Below, piece by piece: positions 25,707 through 36,000 of a stretch of 40,444 nt of DNA; within the stretch, counting starts at the first letter, position 1; every line of letters starts with the position of its first letter. The notes under the pieces are model-generated. The model had not been told where the DNA came from and made no database searches. It was given only the letters and a program-made list of their open reading frames with translations. Position numbers and translations under genes: made by a program. The stretch lies in NCBI GenBank assembly GCA_007119795.1, contig SKOZ01000016.1, positions 1-40,444 on the forward strand. The letters run 5' to 3'. The stretch is from Planctomycetales bacterium (GTDB lineage Bacteria; Planctomycetota; Planctomycetia; Pirellulales; Thermoguttaceae).

Positions 25707-26082
25707 GAACGCCGTGGTCGCTCTCGGGAACTTCGTCTCCGATGGGCGACGGCCGGTCTGCCGGATTCTCGGACTTGTCCGGAACAGACAAGCCGGCCCT
25801 CGGTGCCGGAGCCGGGGCCACCGCACCATACCGTCTGCGGCGGTGAAGAGTCGCGGAGAGCGATTGCGGCACGCCGCGGCGTCCTGGGCGGCTCACGGTG
25901 CGGCGAGTGCCGCAATCGTCTCGTCACCGCGGACCTCCCGACTGGAGCCGATCTCCTCTCTCCGTGGTGCCGACGCCCGATATGCAAACGGCGATCCGGC
26001 CAGGTCCGTGGAGGGCCAGGCCGGAGCGATCCGGTAACTGGGAAAACGGTCGAGGCAGGTCAGGAGCCCCAGGGGGCGGCGG
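25707..26082. other. 376-base non-coding stretch between convergent genes
   Basis: It lies between the 3' ends of the small membrane protein (+) and the HzsA-like gene (-). The only structure seen is a weak hairpin at about 25772-25790 (CTTGTC, seven-base loop, GACAAG) with no following T run. No coding frame has recognisable content. Confidence 0.5.
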
Positions 26083-28263
26083 CTAAGGCATGAGCTCGGC
26101 AGGGCTGTCGTGCGCTTGCGTTGGGCGGTGCCAGAGCGACTGCCAGTAGTCTTCGTCGGTGGCGTAGACGTCGAGGGGGTCGCGGTTGATGTCGAAGTCC
26201 GGGGGGAGGATGCCGTAGCGCTGCATCTCGCGGATGTAGATGGGGCTGGGGCGCTCGATGGTGCCGCCGTCCATGATGGCGTAGGTGCCGTTGGCGGCCG
26301 CCCCGGAGTCGATCCAGAGGCGGATGAGGTCGCGCTCCTCGGGCGAGACCTGGACGCCGTGGTGGCTGCCGTCGATCCGCGACATGAGCCCGCTGGCCGA
26401 GCTGCCGATGGTGCGGGGGGGCCGGTTGCCGTGGGCGTTGCGGCCGTCGGCCACCTCGCCCAGGCGGCTGACCAGGGCCACGTAGGACCGCAGCACGCGG
26501 CCGGCGCCGTGCGAGGGCGTGCTGCCGCGGCCCACGTCGAGCCGGAGGTTCCCCTCGGCCTCGTCCGGCCCGTGGCAGGTGATGCAGTGTTTGTCCAGGA
26601 CGGGCTGCACGTGGCGCCGGAAGTCGACGATCTCGGGCATGCCCGCGATGGGCTCGATGCGGCTGGGCGGGCGGTCCAGGGCCAGGAGCACGTCGCGGCC
26701 GGGATTGGGCGGGGCGCTGGTGCGGGGTTCGTGGCAGCCCACGCAACTGGTGGTCTCGCCCGGCTGGAGCGTGAGGAAGCTCTGCATCCGCTTCACGGAG
26801 AGGTCGTCCTCGTCCAGGGCCACGAAGAAGAGGCTCCGCAGCGCCGGGACCTCGAAGTGGGCGGAGCCGTCGGCCTCGACGGGCACGGTGCCGAGGATCC
26901 GCGTGAGCGTGAAGGTGCCCCAGAGACTGATGCCGTCGAAGCCGGGGCTGTTGTGGAACGGTCCGGGGAGCTGCTCCAGCACCAGCAGGCGCTGGATCTC
27001 CCCCTCATCCACCCCCTCCATGTTCCGCCCGTGGGTCACGTCGGAGAGGATCAGCCGGCCCGTCTCCGCCATGGTGTCGGTGCGGCTGGTGATCACCGGC
27101 TCGCGCTGGCGGGCGACCACCGGGACCGGCTCGTGCAGCCGCAGCTCCGACGGCTCGTCCCGCAACTGGTGCAGGAGTCGCGTCCGGCCCTGATCGTCCA
27201 TCAGGTGCAGCTCGCGGCCGCGGGCGACGAGGAAGGTGTCGGACGAGACGGGCCAGGGGTCGCGCCAACGGACCTCGGGGTGGATCCGCCGCGCCGCGGG
27301 CTGGTGGTCCGGGCCGCTGCGGGGATCGACGATGGTCATGAACCCTTCGTGCTCGATCAATCCGTGGCCCGGGGAGAAGATGGCCACCACTTTGCGCGTG
27401 CCGGGGATCGGCCGCGCGTCGAGCATGGCATAGTCGCCCGGCACGTTGTCGTACGTGACACGGTTCCCGTCGCGGCCGGCGAGCTGATAGTGCCTGCCCA
27501 TGGGGTGCATGTTGCCGAAGAAGGTCATCACGCCCGTGCCGTCGGGGTTCATCGTCCAGAGGTGGTGGTAGGCGAGCTGGCTGCGGTCGACGTATTCCCA
27601 GCGGGTGTAGAGGAGCCTGCCGTCGAAGAGGACGGCGGGGGTGTTCTCCGTCGAGGCGTTGCTGCTTAAGGGGCGGATGTTGCCGCCGTCGGCGTCGCAG
27701 CGGTAGAGGATGGCCACCGGGGTACTCCAGCACATCACCCAGCGGTTGCACCGCGACGAGCAGAAGGCGATGCCCCCGTCGGGCAGGTAGGTGGGCTCGA
27801 TGTCGTCGTAGGGGCCGTCGGTCAACTGCCGCAGGCCGGAGCCGTCGAGCTGGATCTCGTAGAGGTGGTAATGGTCGGTGCCGCCTGGGCGATAGGAGAA
27901 GAGGACCTTCTCCGCATCGTAGTGCACCTGGGGATCGCGGAAGCCTCCTTCGGCGTCTTCCATCAGCGCCGTCCGCTCGCCGGTCCGCAGGTTCAGCCGC
28001 CAGAGGCCGCCGCCGCCCTGGGCATAGACCTTCTCTTCCGGATCGTAGCTGTAGTAGCCGAAGTTGGCGTAGTAGTGGCCGTCGGGCCCGTAGGCTCGGG
28101 TGGCATAGACGACCTCGTCGAGACCGTCGGGCAACCGGGGGGCACCCTCCTCCTCGGCCCGAACGGCAGCGGCCGCCGCGGCCGGAATCAGTGCCACGAC
28201 GAGGAAGTGCCTGGTGAACGCAAGGATCGAACTCACCCGCCCACGGACGGCTTGCTCTGCCAT
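26083..28263 (-). CDS. HzsA-related di-heme cytochrome c
   Basis: Start ATG 28263 has AGGAG seven bases upstream and gives 726 residues with a Sec signal (about 14-35, LVVALIPAAAAAAVRA). The middle is a TolB/beta-propeller-like domain (DGSGLRQLTDGPYDDIEP, LPDGGIAFCSSRCN, DGRLLYTRWEYVDRSQ) related to the hydrazine synthase alpha subunit middle domain. Two c-type heme sites follow: CVGCH at 507-511 and CITCH at 560-564, the latter in a planctomycete-cytochrome-like context (VQPVLDKHCITCHGPDE). Similar proteins are numerous in planctomycetes that do not perform anammox, and the other hydrazine synthase subunits are not in view, so hydrazine synthesis is not implied; periplasmic electron transfer or oxidation is more likely. 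A truncated deacetylase gene lies 170 bases upstream on the same strand. A partial copy of its 3' end is at 19906-20260. Confidence 0.85.
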   Translation of the reverse strand: MAEQAVRGRVSSILAFTRHFLVVALIPAAAAAAVRAEEEGAPRLPDGLDEVVYATRAYGPDGHYYANFGYYSYDPEEKVYAQGGGGLWRLNLRTGERTALMEDAEGGFRDPQVHYDAEKVLFSYRPGGTDHYHLYEIQLDGSGLRQLTDGPYDDIEPTYLPDGGIAFCSSRCNRWVMCWSTPVAILYRCDADGGNIRPLSSNASTENTPAVLFDGRLLYTRWEYVDRSQLAYHHLWTMNPDGTGVMTFFGNMHPMGRHYQLAGRDGNRVTYDNVPGDYAMLDARPIPGTRKVVAIFSPGHGLIEHEGFMTIVDPRSGPDHQPAARRIHPEVRWRDPWPVSSDTFLVARGRELHLMDDQGRTRLLHQLRDEPSELRLHEPVPVVARQREPVITSRTDTMAETGRLILSDVTHGRNMEGVDEGEIQRLLVLEQLPGPFHNSPGFDGISLWGTFTLTRILGTVPVEADGSAHFEVPALRSLFFVALDEDDLSVKRMQSFLTLQPGETTSCVGCHEPRTSAPPNPGRDVLLALDRPPSRIEPIAGMPEIVDFRRHVQPVLDKHCITCHGPDEAEGNLRLDVGRGSTPSHGAGRVLRSYVALVSRLGEVADGRNAHGNRPPRTIGSSASGLMSRIDGSHHGVQVSPEERDLIRLWIDSGAAANGTYAIMDGGTIERPSPIYIREMQRYGILPPDFDINRDPLDVYATDEDYWQSLWHRPTQAHDSPAELMP

Positions 28264-28433
28264 GCCGGTTCTCCTGAAGATGCCTCTCGATCTGCCGGTC
28301 CCTTCGGGGTTCGGTCTCCGTCTCCCCGACAGCGCCCGCCCCGCGACTTCCCTCGGAAGACCCGGCGGTGGTCGCCGCGGGGACAACCGCCGCCACACCC
28401 ACCAGCCTACCACAAACGTCTCGGCCCGTCCTA

Positions 28434-28907
28434 TCATGATCTCACCGGCCGGTCAAGCTGGGCGCATAATTTGCGTTCGACCTCTCCGATTTCCGGCTCT
28501 GCTTCGCGGATGCTGCAGTGGGGACCGATGTCGGGATTCGGCCAGACCATGGGGAAGAAGTTGCCCTGCTCGTCGACGAGGCTGGGGCAGTGCGTGAGCG
28601 GGCGCCACTTGAAGTTCGTCCACTCGCTGGTAGGCGTCAGGTGGACGCCCACATCGTAGGCCGGATGGGCGTCGAGCACCTCGACCGCCTCGGTGAACCA
28701 GGGACAGGGCACCCTCACCTCCACGGTGCGGGCGACTCCCTCGCTAAAGCTCTTGATACACGCCACGTTGGCGGCATGGCAGGAGCCGATGTCGTCGGCG
28801 CGGACGAAGAGGCGGATCTCGTCTTCGATACCCTGTGCCCTGCCCACTGCCGCCGCAGCGACCATGGACCCCAGAGCCGATGCCCGCAGAAACGTGCGAC
28901 GTTCCAC
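28434..28907 (-). pseudogene. ChbG/YdjC-like deacetylase, C-terminally truncated
   Basis: I start at GTG 28907 because GGAGGT lies five bases upstream, although an in-frame ATG stands at 28922. The 157 residues begin with a Tat-like signal (ERRTFLRASALGSMVAAAAV) and then the family's metal-site start RLFVRADDIGSCHAANVACI and the DVGVHLTPTSEWTNFKWRPL motif. Family members usually run to about 250-300 residues and carry a second metal ligand block (H-x-D-S-H) after this point. Here the frame ends at VERKLCAQLDRPVRS, just before that block. The remaining sequence to 28264 does not resume it, so the enzyme is probably inactive unless it has been repurposed. Confidence 0.7.
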
Positions 28908-29059
28908 GAAACACCTCCGCATCGTAGATGGTGGACTGCCGAGGGGGCCCCCAAGAGACCGGGGGACGGCGAGTGGCAATCGGCACCTGAGCTGCGAATA
29001 CTGCCCGAGCGGTATTGTACCGCCGATTGCCGCGGGCCGCGCGCGATGGTAGTCTTCTG

Positions 29060-29079
29060 GTGCCGGCACGTGCCGGCAC
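29060..29079. promoter_or_regulatory. 20-base perfect palindrome in the divergent region, possible operator
   Basis: GTGCCGGCAC occurs twice in direct succession; each copy is itself a palindrome, so the whole 20 bases read the same on both strands. It lies about 160 bases upstream of the DUF885 gene (29222) and about 150 bases upstream of the truncated deacetylase gene. The rest of the 314-base gap shows no other structure. Tandem two-fold symmetric half sites suit a dimeric regulator, but a bare palindrome in GC-rich DNA is weak evidence. Confidence 0.35.
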
Positions 29080-29221
29080 GGCCCGTTGCCCGGCGCTGCC
29101 GCGGGGCCTGCGGCGAGACGCGCCGCTGGGCCGGGCCTTTCCACGGCCGTTCCGCGCCGGACGTGCCCCGCTCCGGCCGCACCTTGCCGCCGAGCCTCGA
29201 GCCGCGAAAGAACCACCGGAA

Positions 29222-31015
29222 ATGCCCATGGCCTTTTGGATGCTGCTCCTCATGCCGATTTCTTTCTCCGCCGATTCCGCGGCCGGCTCCGAGGCGGACC
29301 GGCAGTTCGACGAGCTCGCGGCCCGCTACCTGGACGAGTTCCCCGCGCTCTCGCCGGTCGGGGCCACCTCGCTGGGCGACCACCGCTTCGACAGCGCGCT
29401 GGACGAGATCAGTGCCGCGGCGCGGCAGCGGAGGCGGGAATTCCGGCTCGAGTACCTGGAAGCACTCGCCGGGATCGACCCGGCGGCACTCTCGCGGGCC
29501 AACCAGGTGGATCGCGCGTTGCTGGTCTACGAGCTCGAGGCCGCCCTGTGGCGCCAGGAGACGCTTGAGGAGTGGGCCTGGAACCCGCTGGTCTACACGG
29601 GGCTCTGCGGCGGCGCCGTCTACAGTCTCACGGCGCGCGATTTCGCCCCGCTGCCGACCCGGCTGGGGCACGTGGCCGATCGCCTGGAGCAGTTCCCCCG
29701 CCTCTATGCGCAGATCCGCGAGACGCTGGTCCCCGAGCGCGTGCCCCAGGTCCACGCCGAAACGGCCGTGCGGCAGAACCGGGGGGTGCTGAGCATCCTG
29801 GACCACCTGGTGCGGCCGCATCTGACCGATCTGCCCGCGGCCGAGCGCGAGCGGCTGGCCGCGGCCCTCTCGCTGGCCCAGGCGGAAGTGGAGCGGCATC
29901 AGGAGTGGCTGGAGACGGAACTGCTGCCGAATGCCCGCGGCGATTTCCGCCTCGGTGCCGAGCTCTTCGACCAGAAGCTGGCCTTCGCGCTCAAGTCGCC
30001 GCTCTCTCGCGCGCAGGTGCGCGAGCGGGCCGAAGCCGAGCTGGTCCGGGTGCGCGAGGAGATGTACGGCGTGGCCCGGGATGTCTACCGGGCGCAATAC
30101 CCTTACACCGAGTTTCCCGAAGAACCCACCGCCGCGTACAAACAGGCGATCATCCGCGCCGCGCTGGAGGTGGCCTACCGCGACGTGCCGCCCGCGGACG
30201 GGCTGGTCCAGGCCGCGGAGGAGTCGCTGGCGCTATGCACCGACTTCGTCCGCGAGCACGACTTGCTCACGCTGCCGCCGGATCCCGTCGAGGTGATCAT
30301 CATGCCCGAGTTCCAGCGGGGTATCTCGCTGGCCTACTGCGATGCGCCGGGTGCGCTGGCGGTGGGGCAGAAGACGTTCTACGCCATCGCGCCGCTCCCC
30401 GAGGACTGGACCGAGCAGCAGATCCACTTCTTCCTGCGCGAGTACAACATCCGCTCCATTCACAACCTGACCATGCACGAGGCGATGCCCGGCCACTTCG
30501 TGCAACTGGCCCACTCGAACCGCTACCCCGCCAAGCTCCGCGCCGTCCTCTCCTCGGGCGTATTCATCGAAGGCTGGGCCATCTATTCGGAACGGGTGAT
30601 GATCGACGCCGGATTCCTCGACCACGATCCCCTAATGCGACTGATCAACCTGAAGTGGTACTTGCGGGGAATCGCCAACGCGATCCTCGACCAGGCGATC
30701 CATGCCGAAGGGATGACGCGCGAAGCGGCGATGCGGCTGATGGTGGAAGATACCTTCCAGGAAGAGAGCGAAGCGGCGGCGAAATGGGTGCGGGCCCAGT
30801 TGACTTCGGCGCAGCTATCCACCTACTTCGTGGGGACGCAGGAGGTCTTCGACCTCCGCCGGGAAGTGGAGCGGGCCCGGGGCGAAGACTTCGACCTGAA
30901 GACCTTCCACGACTGCATCCTCTCCTACGGCTCGCCCCCCACGCAGTACGTGCGGGCGCTGGTGCTGGACGAGGCGATTCCGCCGCTGCCGGCCCCGCTT
31001 CCCGCCCGCCGCTAG
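29222..31015 (+). CDS. DUF885 family exported metallopeptidase-like protein
   Basis: A 597-residue protein. The likely start is ATG 29222 or the ATG two codons later; upstream in-frame codons back to 29015 are Arg/Pro-rich and not coding-like. A signal peptide covers about residues 1-20 (AFWMLLLMPISFSADSAAG). The family is clear from the helical body (FDELAARYLDEFPALSPVGA), the zinc-type motif HEAMPGHF (H419, E420, H425), RYPAKLRAVLSSGVFIEGWA and the C-terminal ILSYGSPPTQYVRALV. DUF885 proteins resemble M32/M3-type zinc peptidases; their physiological substrates are mostly unknown. It is a single gene, convergent with the oxidoreductase at 31236-32597. Confidence 0.9.
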   Translation: MPMAFWMLLLMPISFSADSAAGSEADRQFDELAARYLDEFPALSPVGATSLGDHRFDSALDEISAAARQRRREFRLEYLEALAGIDPAALSRANQVDRALLVYELEAALWRQETLEEWAWNPLVYTGLCGGAVYSLTARDFAPLPTRLGHVADRLEQFPRLYAQIRETLVPERVPQVHAETAVRQNRGVLSILDHLVRPHLTDLPAAERERLAAALSLAQAEVERHQEWLETELLPNARGDFRLGAELFDQKLAFALKSPLSRAQVRERAEAELVRVREEMYGVARDVYRAQYPYTEFPEEPTAAYKQAIIRAALEVAYRDVPPADGLVQAAEESLALCTDFVREHDLLTLPPDPVEVIIMPEFQRGISLAYCDAPGALAVGQKTFYAIAPLPEDWTEQQIHFFLREYNIRSIHNLTMHEAMPGHFVQLAHSNRYPAKLRAVLSSGVFIEGWAIYSERVMIDAGFLDHDPLMRLINLKWYLRGIANAILDQAIHAEGMTREAAMRLMVEDTFQEESEAAAKWVRAQLTSAQLSTYFVGTQEVFDLRREVERARGEDFDLKTFHDCILSYGSPPTQYVRALVLDEAIPPLPAPLPARR

Positions 31016-31235
31016 CCGGCCGGCGCCCCGCCCGGGCGGCGATGCCCGAGGGCCCGGACCCAGCCAGAGTCTCTCGGGGCCCAACGGGTCTCGAAGCTCG
31101 CAGCCTGCCTTTCCGCAAGTCCGGTGTGCGCGCTTTCTGTACTGCGGCGGAGACCTCCTGCTACCCGAAGCGGGCGGCGGGTTCCGGGGCGGGTTTGCCC
31201 AGGACCGGCGCGACCGGCACCGTAACGCCCGGAGC

Positions 31236-32597
31236 CTACAGTTCTTTCCAGTCACCGGCAACCGGCGCGGGGAAGAAGCCCTCCTCGTCCGCCCGCACGG
31301 GTGCCGGGCTGTCGTAGTCCAGCTCGTCCAGGTAGTCGCAGAACTGGAACTGCGAGTTGACCACTTCGTCCCAGGTGACGATGCGGTTGTGGTGGGCGGC
31401 AGCACGCCCCATCAGCGTGGCGTAGTCGGCGTAGACCGCTCGCCTCGCCTGGTTGAAGGGGGTGTCGTTGCGAATGGCGGCGATGAAGTCGATCCACTGG
31501 TAGTCCCAGGGGCTGTGAGCGTCGCGGGGGGGCGACCATTCGATGTTGTCGCCGGCGATGCGGTGGTCGTTGAAGATGTGGACTGTGGCCGCATGGATGT
31601 CGCCGGAGAACTGCCCGGCCTTCTCGGAGCAATGGACGAACGTGGCGAACTCGTTGTGCCCGTCCTGGGCGCGGCGGAAGCCGCAGAAGGCCTTGCGGCC
31701 GTTGGGGAAGGTGAATTCCATGGAGTAGGTATCGGCGTTCTGGCCGCGGTCGGTGCTCCCCAGTTCGCGGCCGCCCATGCCGTGGCAGGTGACCGGCCAG
31801 TCGTCCATGAGCCAGCAGCACTCGTCGATCTGGTGGATCAGGTAGTCGGTCATGTGGCCGGACCCGACCCAGAAGAGGTGGAGCCTGCCGAACTGCAGTT
31901 GTGCCATGAGGTCGTTGGCCTGGGGCCCCGGATTGCCCATCCAGCTACGGCCGCCGAGGCGGTTGGCGCGCAGGTACTGGATCTCGCCCAAATCGCCGTT
32001 GCGGATCCTTTCGATGAGTGCTGCCCGGGCTGGGGAATGGCGGCATTGCAGCCCGGCCGCCATCTTGAGGCCCTTTTCCTCCGATGCTTCGGCGGCACGC
32101 AGCAGGCGGTGCAGCCCGCCGGGATCGGGAGCGAAGGGCTTCTCCATGAAGACGTTGATCCCCTTCGCCACGGCGTATTCGACGTGCAGGGGGCGGATGT
32201 AGGACCGCGTCGTGCATAGCGCCACGTCGCCGGGGCGCAGCTGATCGATGGCTTCCTTGTAGCCCTGGAAGCCGACGAACCTCCGCGCCTGGGGCACATC
32301 GATCTTGTCGCCGAATTCGTTGGACAGCGCCTCATAGGACCGTTCCATGGAGCCTTCGTGCACGTCGGCCAGGGCGTACAGCCGGATCGGCCCCTGGTCC
32401 TCGACCCTCAGCGCATTGGCGACGGCGCCGGCACCGCGGGACCCGCAGCCGAGCAGTGCCAGGCGGATGGTGTTGTCCTCGCCGGCGTGCACGGCCGGCA
32501 CCGCATGGGCCAGCAGCACGGCTCCCGCGGCAGCCGAGCCGCTGCGCTCGAGGAATTGCCGGCGGGTCGTGGTCGAAGGGCGTGGCGACGCGGGCAT
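31236..32597 (-). CDS. Tat-exported Gfo/Idh/MocA family oxidoreductase
   Basis: Start ATG 32597 with AGGAG nine bases upstream gives 453 residues. The N-terminus is a Tat signal (TTRRQFLERSGSAAAGAV, cleavage near AVHAGE at 38). The Rossmann motif RLALLGCGSRGAGAV has G50-x-G52-x-x-G55, and the catalytic EKP motif is at 152-154 (INVFMEKPFAPD). The rest has the family's C-terminal dimerisation sheet, with DYLIHQIDECCWLM in place of the usual D-x-x-H-Q-x-D catalytic helix. Periplasmic members in planctomycetes are thought to act on sugars using tightly held NAD(P), but the substrate is not inferable. It diverges from the HzsA-like gene at 33081 across 483 bases. Confidence 0.9.
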   Translation of the reverse strand: MPASPRPSTTTRRQFLERSGSAAAGAVLLAHAVPAVHAGEDNTIRLALLGCGSRGAGAVANALRVEDQGPIRLYALADVHEGSMERSYEALSNEFGDKIDVPQARRFVGFQGYKEAIDQLRPGDVALCTTRSYIRPLHVEYAVAKGINVFMEKPFAPDPGGLHRLLRAAEASEEKGLKMAAGLQCRHSPARAALIERIRNGDLGEIQYLRANRLGGRSWMGNPGPQANDLMAQLQFGRLHLFWVGSGHMTDYLIHQIDECCWLMDDWPVTCHGMGGRELGSTDRGQNADTYSMEFTFPNGRKAFCGFRRAQDGHNEFATFVHCSEKAGQFSGDIHAATVHIFNDHRIAGDNIEWSPPRDAHSPWDYQWIDFIAAIRNDTPFNQARRAVYADYATLMGRAAAHHNRIVTWDEVVNSQFQFCDYLDELDYDSPAPVRADEEGFFPAPVAGDWKEL

Positions 32598-33080
32598 GGA
32601 GGAATCTCCTGCGGTTGGAGGCTGCTGCTGTGGTTGCTGCACCGCTGCGCGTGGGAAGCGGCGGCTGGGCGGAACGCGCGGCGTGCGCCCGGCCCTTTCC
32701 CCGGCACCCCCATGCTAATCACCGGCCCTCGCCCGGTCCAGCACGCTGCCGCCCTGCTTTCGACCGCGCCACCTGCGCGCCACGGTGATCTCGATTCCGC
32801 CGCTTGCAGCGGGGTGTTACTCTGCGGCGGGAGATCTGCGGCTGGGTGGCACGTCCTTTCAGTAGCCTCTGCTCTGCCGCGGGTTGCTCTTGCGAATTCC
32901 GTTGCTTAGAGTGGGGTTCTGCCCTGCGGTGGAGGAGCTGCGCGCAGGCCGGCGCCGTTTCGGGGCCGGCACCCGCAGGGGCGTGGCAACAGGCGGTACC
33001 TTCCCACCCGGCTCAGAAGCAGAGGTTCTGCCGGCGGCGACAAACAACACCGCGCCGCATACCAACAGAGGAGCTCGGAC
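32598..33080. other. 483-base divergent intergenic region
   Basis: It lies between the Gfo/Idh/MocA gene (-) and the larger HzsA-like gene (+). A GC-rich inverted repeat at about 32951-32978 (GCCGGCGCC with GGGGCCGGC) can form a short hairpin. The ribosome-binding site GAGGAG of the plus-strand gene is at its right edge (33068-33073). I see no strong promoter pair and no convincing coding frame. Confidence 0.45.
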
Positions 33081-36000
33081 ATGTCGAGACGCGTCGCGTT
33101 CGTGGGATGGATCTTCCTGGCTGCACTGGCCGTTCTAGCGCGGGGGGGGCACCAGCGCGCCCAGGGCAACGAAAGGCCAGCGATGCCTTTTCCGGAGCGG
33201 CAGGCGGCGGAAGGATATTTCGCCGAGCGACCGTGGTACGGCGAGTTGGTCGCCGCGCTGGCCACGCGGGCGCCGGCCGCGCGGCAGGTCGCCCATGAAC
33301 TGGCTGCCAACCACGACGACGACCGCCTCGTGCTCGAGGCCATCGCCGACTGGATCGACCAGGACCTGCCACCCCGGACCGAGCCCCGGCCTGTTGTCTC
33401 CACCTCGCAGCGCGACGGGCAGACGTGGCGGTACACCACCGAACAGCCCGCCGACGACTGGTATGCGGAGGCCTTCGACGACGCCGGCTGGCAGGAGGGG
33501 CCCGGCGGCTTCGGCACGCGGGGGACGCCCGGAGCGGTAGTCCGCACGCGATGGAGCACGGCCGACATCTGGCTCCGCCGCAGCTTCGATTTGGACTCGG
33601 CGGATCTGGACCAGCCGCACCTGGTGATCCACCACGATGAAGACGCCTTGATCTATCTCAATGGCGAAAAGATCGCCGAATTCAGCGGCTTTGTCACCGA
33701 TTACTTCACGGTGCCCCTTGCCGGCGGAGCCCGCCGCCTCCTCCGCCCGGGCCGCAACACACTGGCCGTGTACTGCCACCAGACCGTCGGCGGGCAGTAC
33801 ATCGACGTGGGGATCGTCGACTTCGCCGAGGGCGCCGCCGGGGTGACGGCGGCCGACGTGGAGCGGGTGCTCGAGGCGATCGAGGCGCACGGCGGCAGCG
33901 AGGCTGTGAGCCACCTGCGGGCGCGGTTCGCGGAGCTTGCTGCGGCCCTCCCTGCAACAGCCGAGGCCTGGGCCGAGCTCTACCTGGACGCCGCCGCCGC
34001 ACGCCGCGCGGCGCGGCTGGCGCCCCACCGCGACATGCTCCGCCGCGTCGTGTTCGCGAAGCACTTCAACATGGGGGCCTCGCACTACGCCTATACCGAA
34101 GGCCAGTCCGACGCGCAGCACGAACGCCACTTCCACCCCGGCAGCGCGCTGTGCATCATGGAGCTGGACGGGCTCTTCGCCTCCGTCCGCACGTTGATCG
34201 ACGACCCTCACGGCGTGGTCCGCAATCCCGACGTCTCCTACGACGGCGCGCGGATCCTCTTCTCCCGGAAGAAGTCCGATCGTGAGGACGACTACCACCT
34301 CTACGAGATGGAGGTCGCCACGGGGGAGGTCCGCCAGCTCACCTTCGGCCTGGGCTTTGCCGACTACGAGGGGGTCTACCTTCCCAACGGCGACATCGTC
34401 TTCAACTCCACCCGTTGCGTGCAGACGGTCGACTGCTGGTGGACCGAAGTTAGCAACCTCTACACATGCGACGGCGACGGCAATTTCCTCCGCCGCCTCA
34501 GCTTCGACCAGGTGCACACGAACTTCCCCACGGTCACCGAGGACGGCCGCGTGCTCTATACCCGCTGGGACTACAACGACCGCGGCCAGCTCTTCCCGCA
34601 GCCGCTGTTCCAGATGTTCCCCGACGGCACCGGGCAGACCGAGTTCTACGGCAACAATTCCTGGTTCCCCACCACGATCAAGCATGCCCGCGGCATCCCC
34701 GGCACGCAGAAGGTATTGGCGATCGCCACCGGGCACCATTCTTTCCAGGCCGGGAAGCTGTGCATCATCGATCCGGCCCTGGGCCGGCAGGAGAACGCCG
34801 GGGTGCAGCTCATCGCCCCCGTGCGGGAGACGCGGGCGGAGCGCATCGACGCCTACGGCCAGGAGGGGGAGCTGTTCCAGTACCCCTATCCCCTCAGTGA
34901 GACCGAGTATCTGGTCACGTACGATCCGCGGGGCTGGACCGGCGGCGACCGGGCGCACGAACCGAAGTTCGGCATCTACTTCATGACCATCGACGGCCAC
35001 CGCGAACTGCTGGTCCGCGACGTCGATCTCTCGTCCAACCAGCCGATCCCGCTGGTGCCGCGCCCCCGGCCCCACCAGCGCCCCAGCACAGTCGACTACC
35101 GCCAAGATACCGGGACCTACTACATGCAGGACGTCTACGCCGGCGCAGGGCTTGCCGGCATCAAGCGGGGGACGATCCAGCGGCTGCGGGTGGTGGCCCT
35201 GGACTACCGCGCTGCAGGCGTGGGGCAGCTCTTCGGCCGCGGGCCGGGAGGCACGGGCCACCCCAGCACGCCCATCGCCGTGGGCAACGGAAGCTGGGAC
35301 GTGAAGGTGGTGCTGGGCGAGACCGAGGTCCACGAAGACGGTTCCGCCCTCTTCGAGGTGCCCGCGCGGACCCCCGTCTACTTCCAGGCCCTGGACGCCA
35401 AGGGCTACGCCGTGCAGACCATGCGGAGCTGGTCCACCTTGCAGCCGGGGGAGACCTTCTCCTGCGTCGGCTGCCACGACAACAAGAACACCACGCCCCC
35501 GGCCCACGGCCGGACCACGCTGGCCATGCTCGCCGGAGCGCAGCCGCTCGAGCCCTTCTACGGGGAGGCGCGCGGCTTCAGCTTCACCGCAGAGATCCAG
35601 CCCATCCTCGACCGCCACTGCATCACCTGCCACAACGACCGCTCCATCGTTCTGGCCGAGGATTCCCCGTCGCTCGCTTCCTATGCGGGGGCCGACAACG
35701 ACGATCTCAGGGCATTCAGCCTGCTCGGCGAGCGGACGCGGGATCCCTATGCGAAGCGGATGTGGAGCGACGCCTACTTGAACCTCACCCGCTCCGATCG
35801 CCTCGGCGGCGGTGAGGTCGTGCCGCTGGAGGACCTCTTCCGGCTTCCCTGGAGAGGACCCGATGGCTACGAGCAGACGTCGGCGCGGATCTGGAGCCCC
35901 AACCCGCTGGTCAACTGGATCAGCGCCCAATCGGTCCCCACGATGCTCCCCCCCTACTACGCCGGCGCCGCGAACAGCCGGCTGATGCACATGCTGGAGG

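Noticed and set aside
26083..28263. Hydrazine synthase function suggesting an anammox organism
   Set aside because: HzsA-like cytochromes are common in other planctomycetes; no HzsB/HzsC, hydrazine dehydrogenase or other anammox gene is present and the neighbours are glycan-type genes.
31028..31039. 12-base palindrome CCGCCCGGGCGG after the DUF885 stop codon
   Set aside because: Short G/C-only palindromes are expected by chance in DNA of this composition, and no T run follows.
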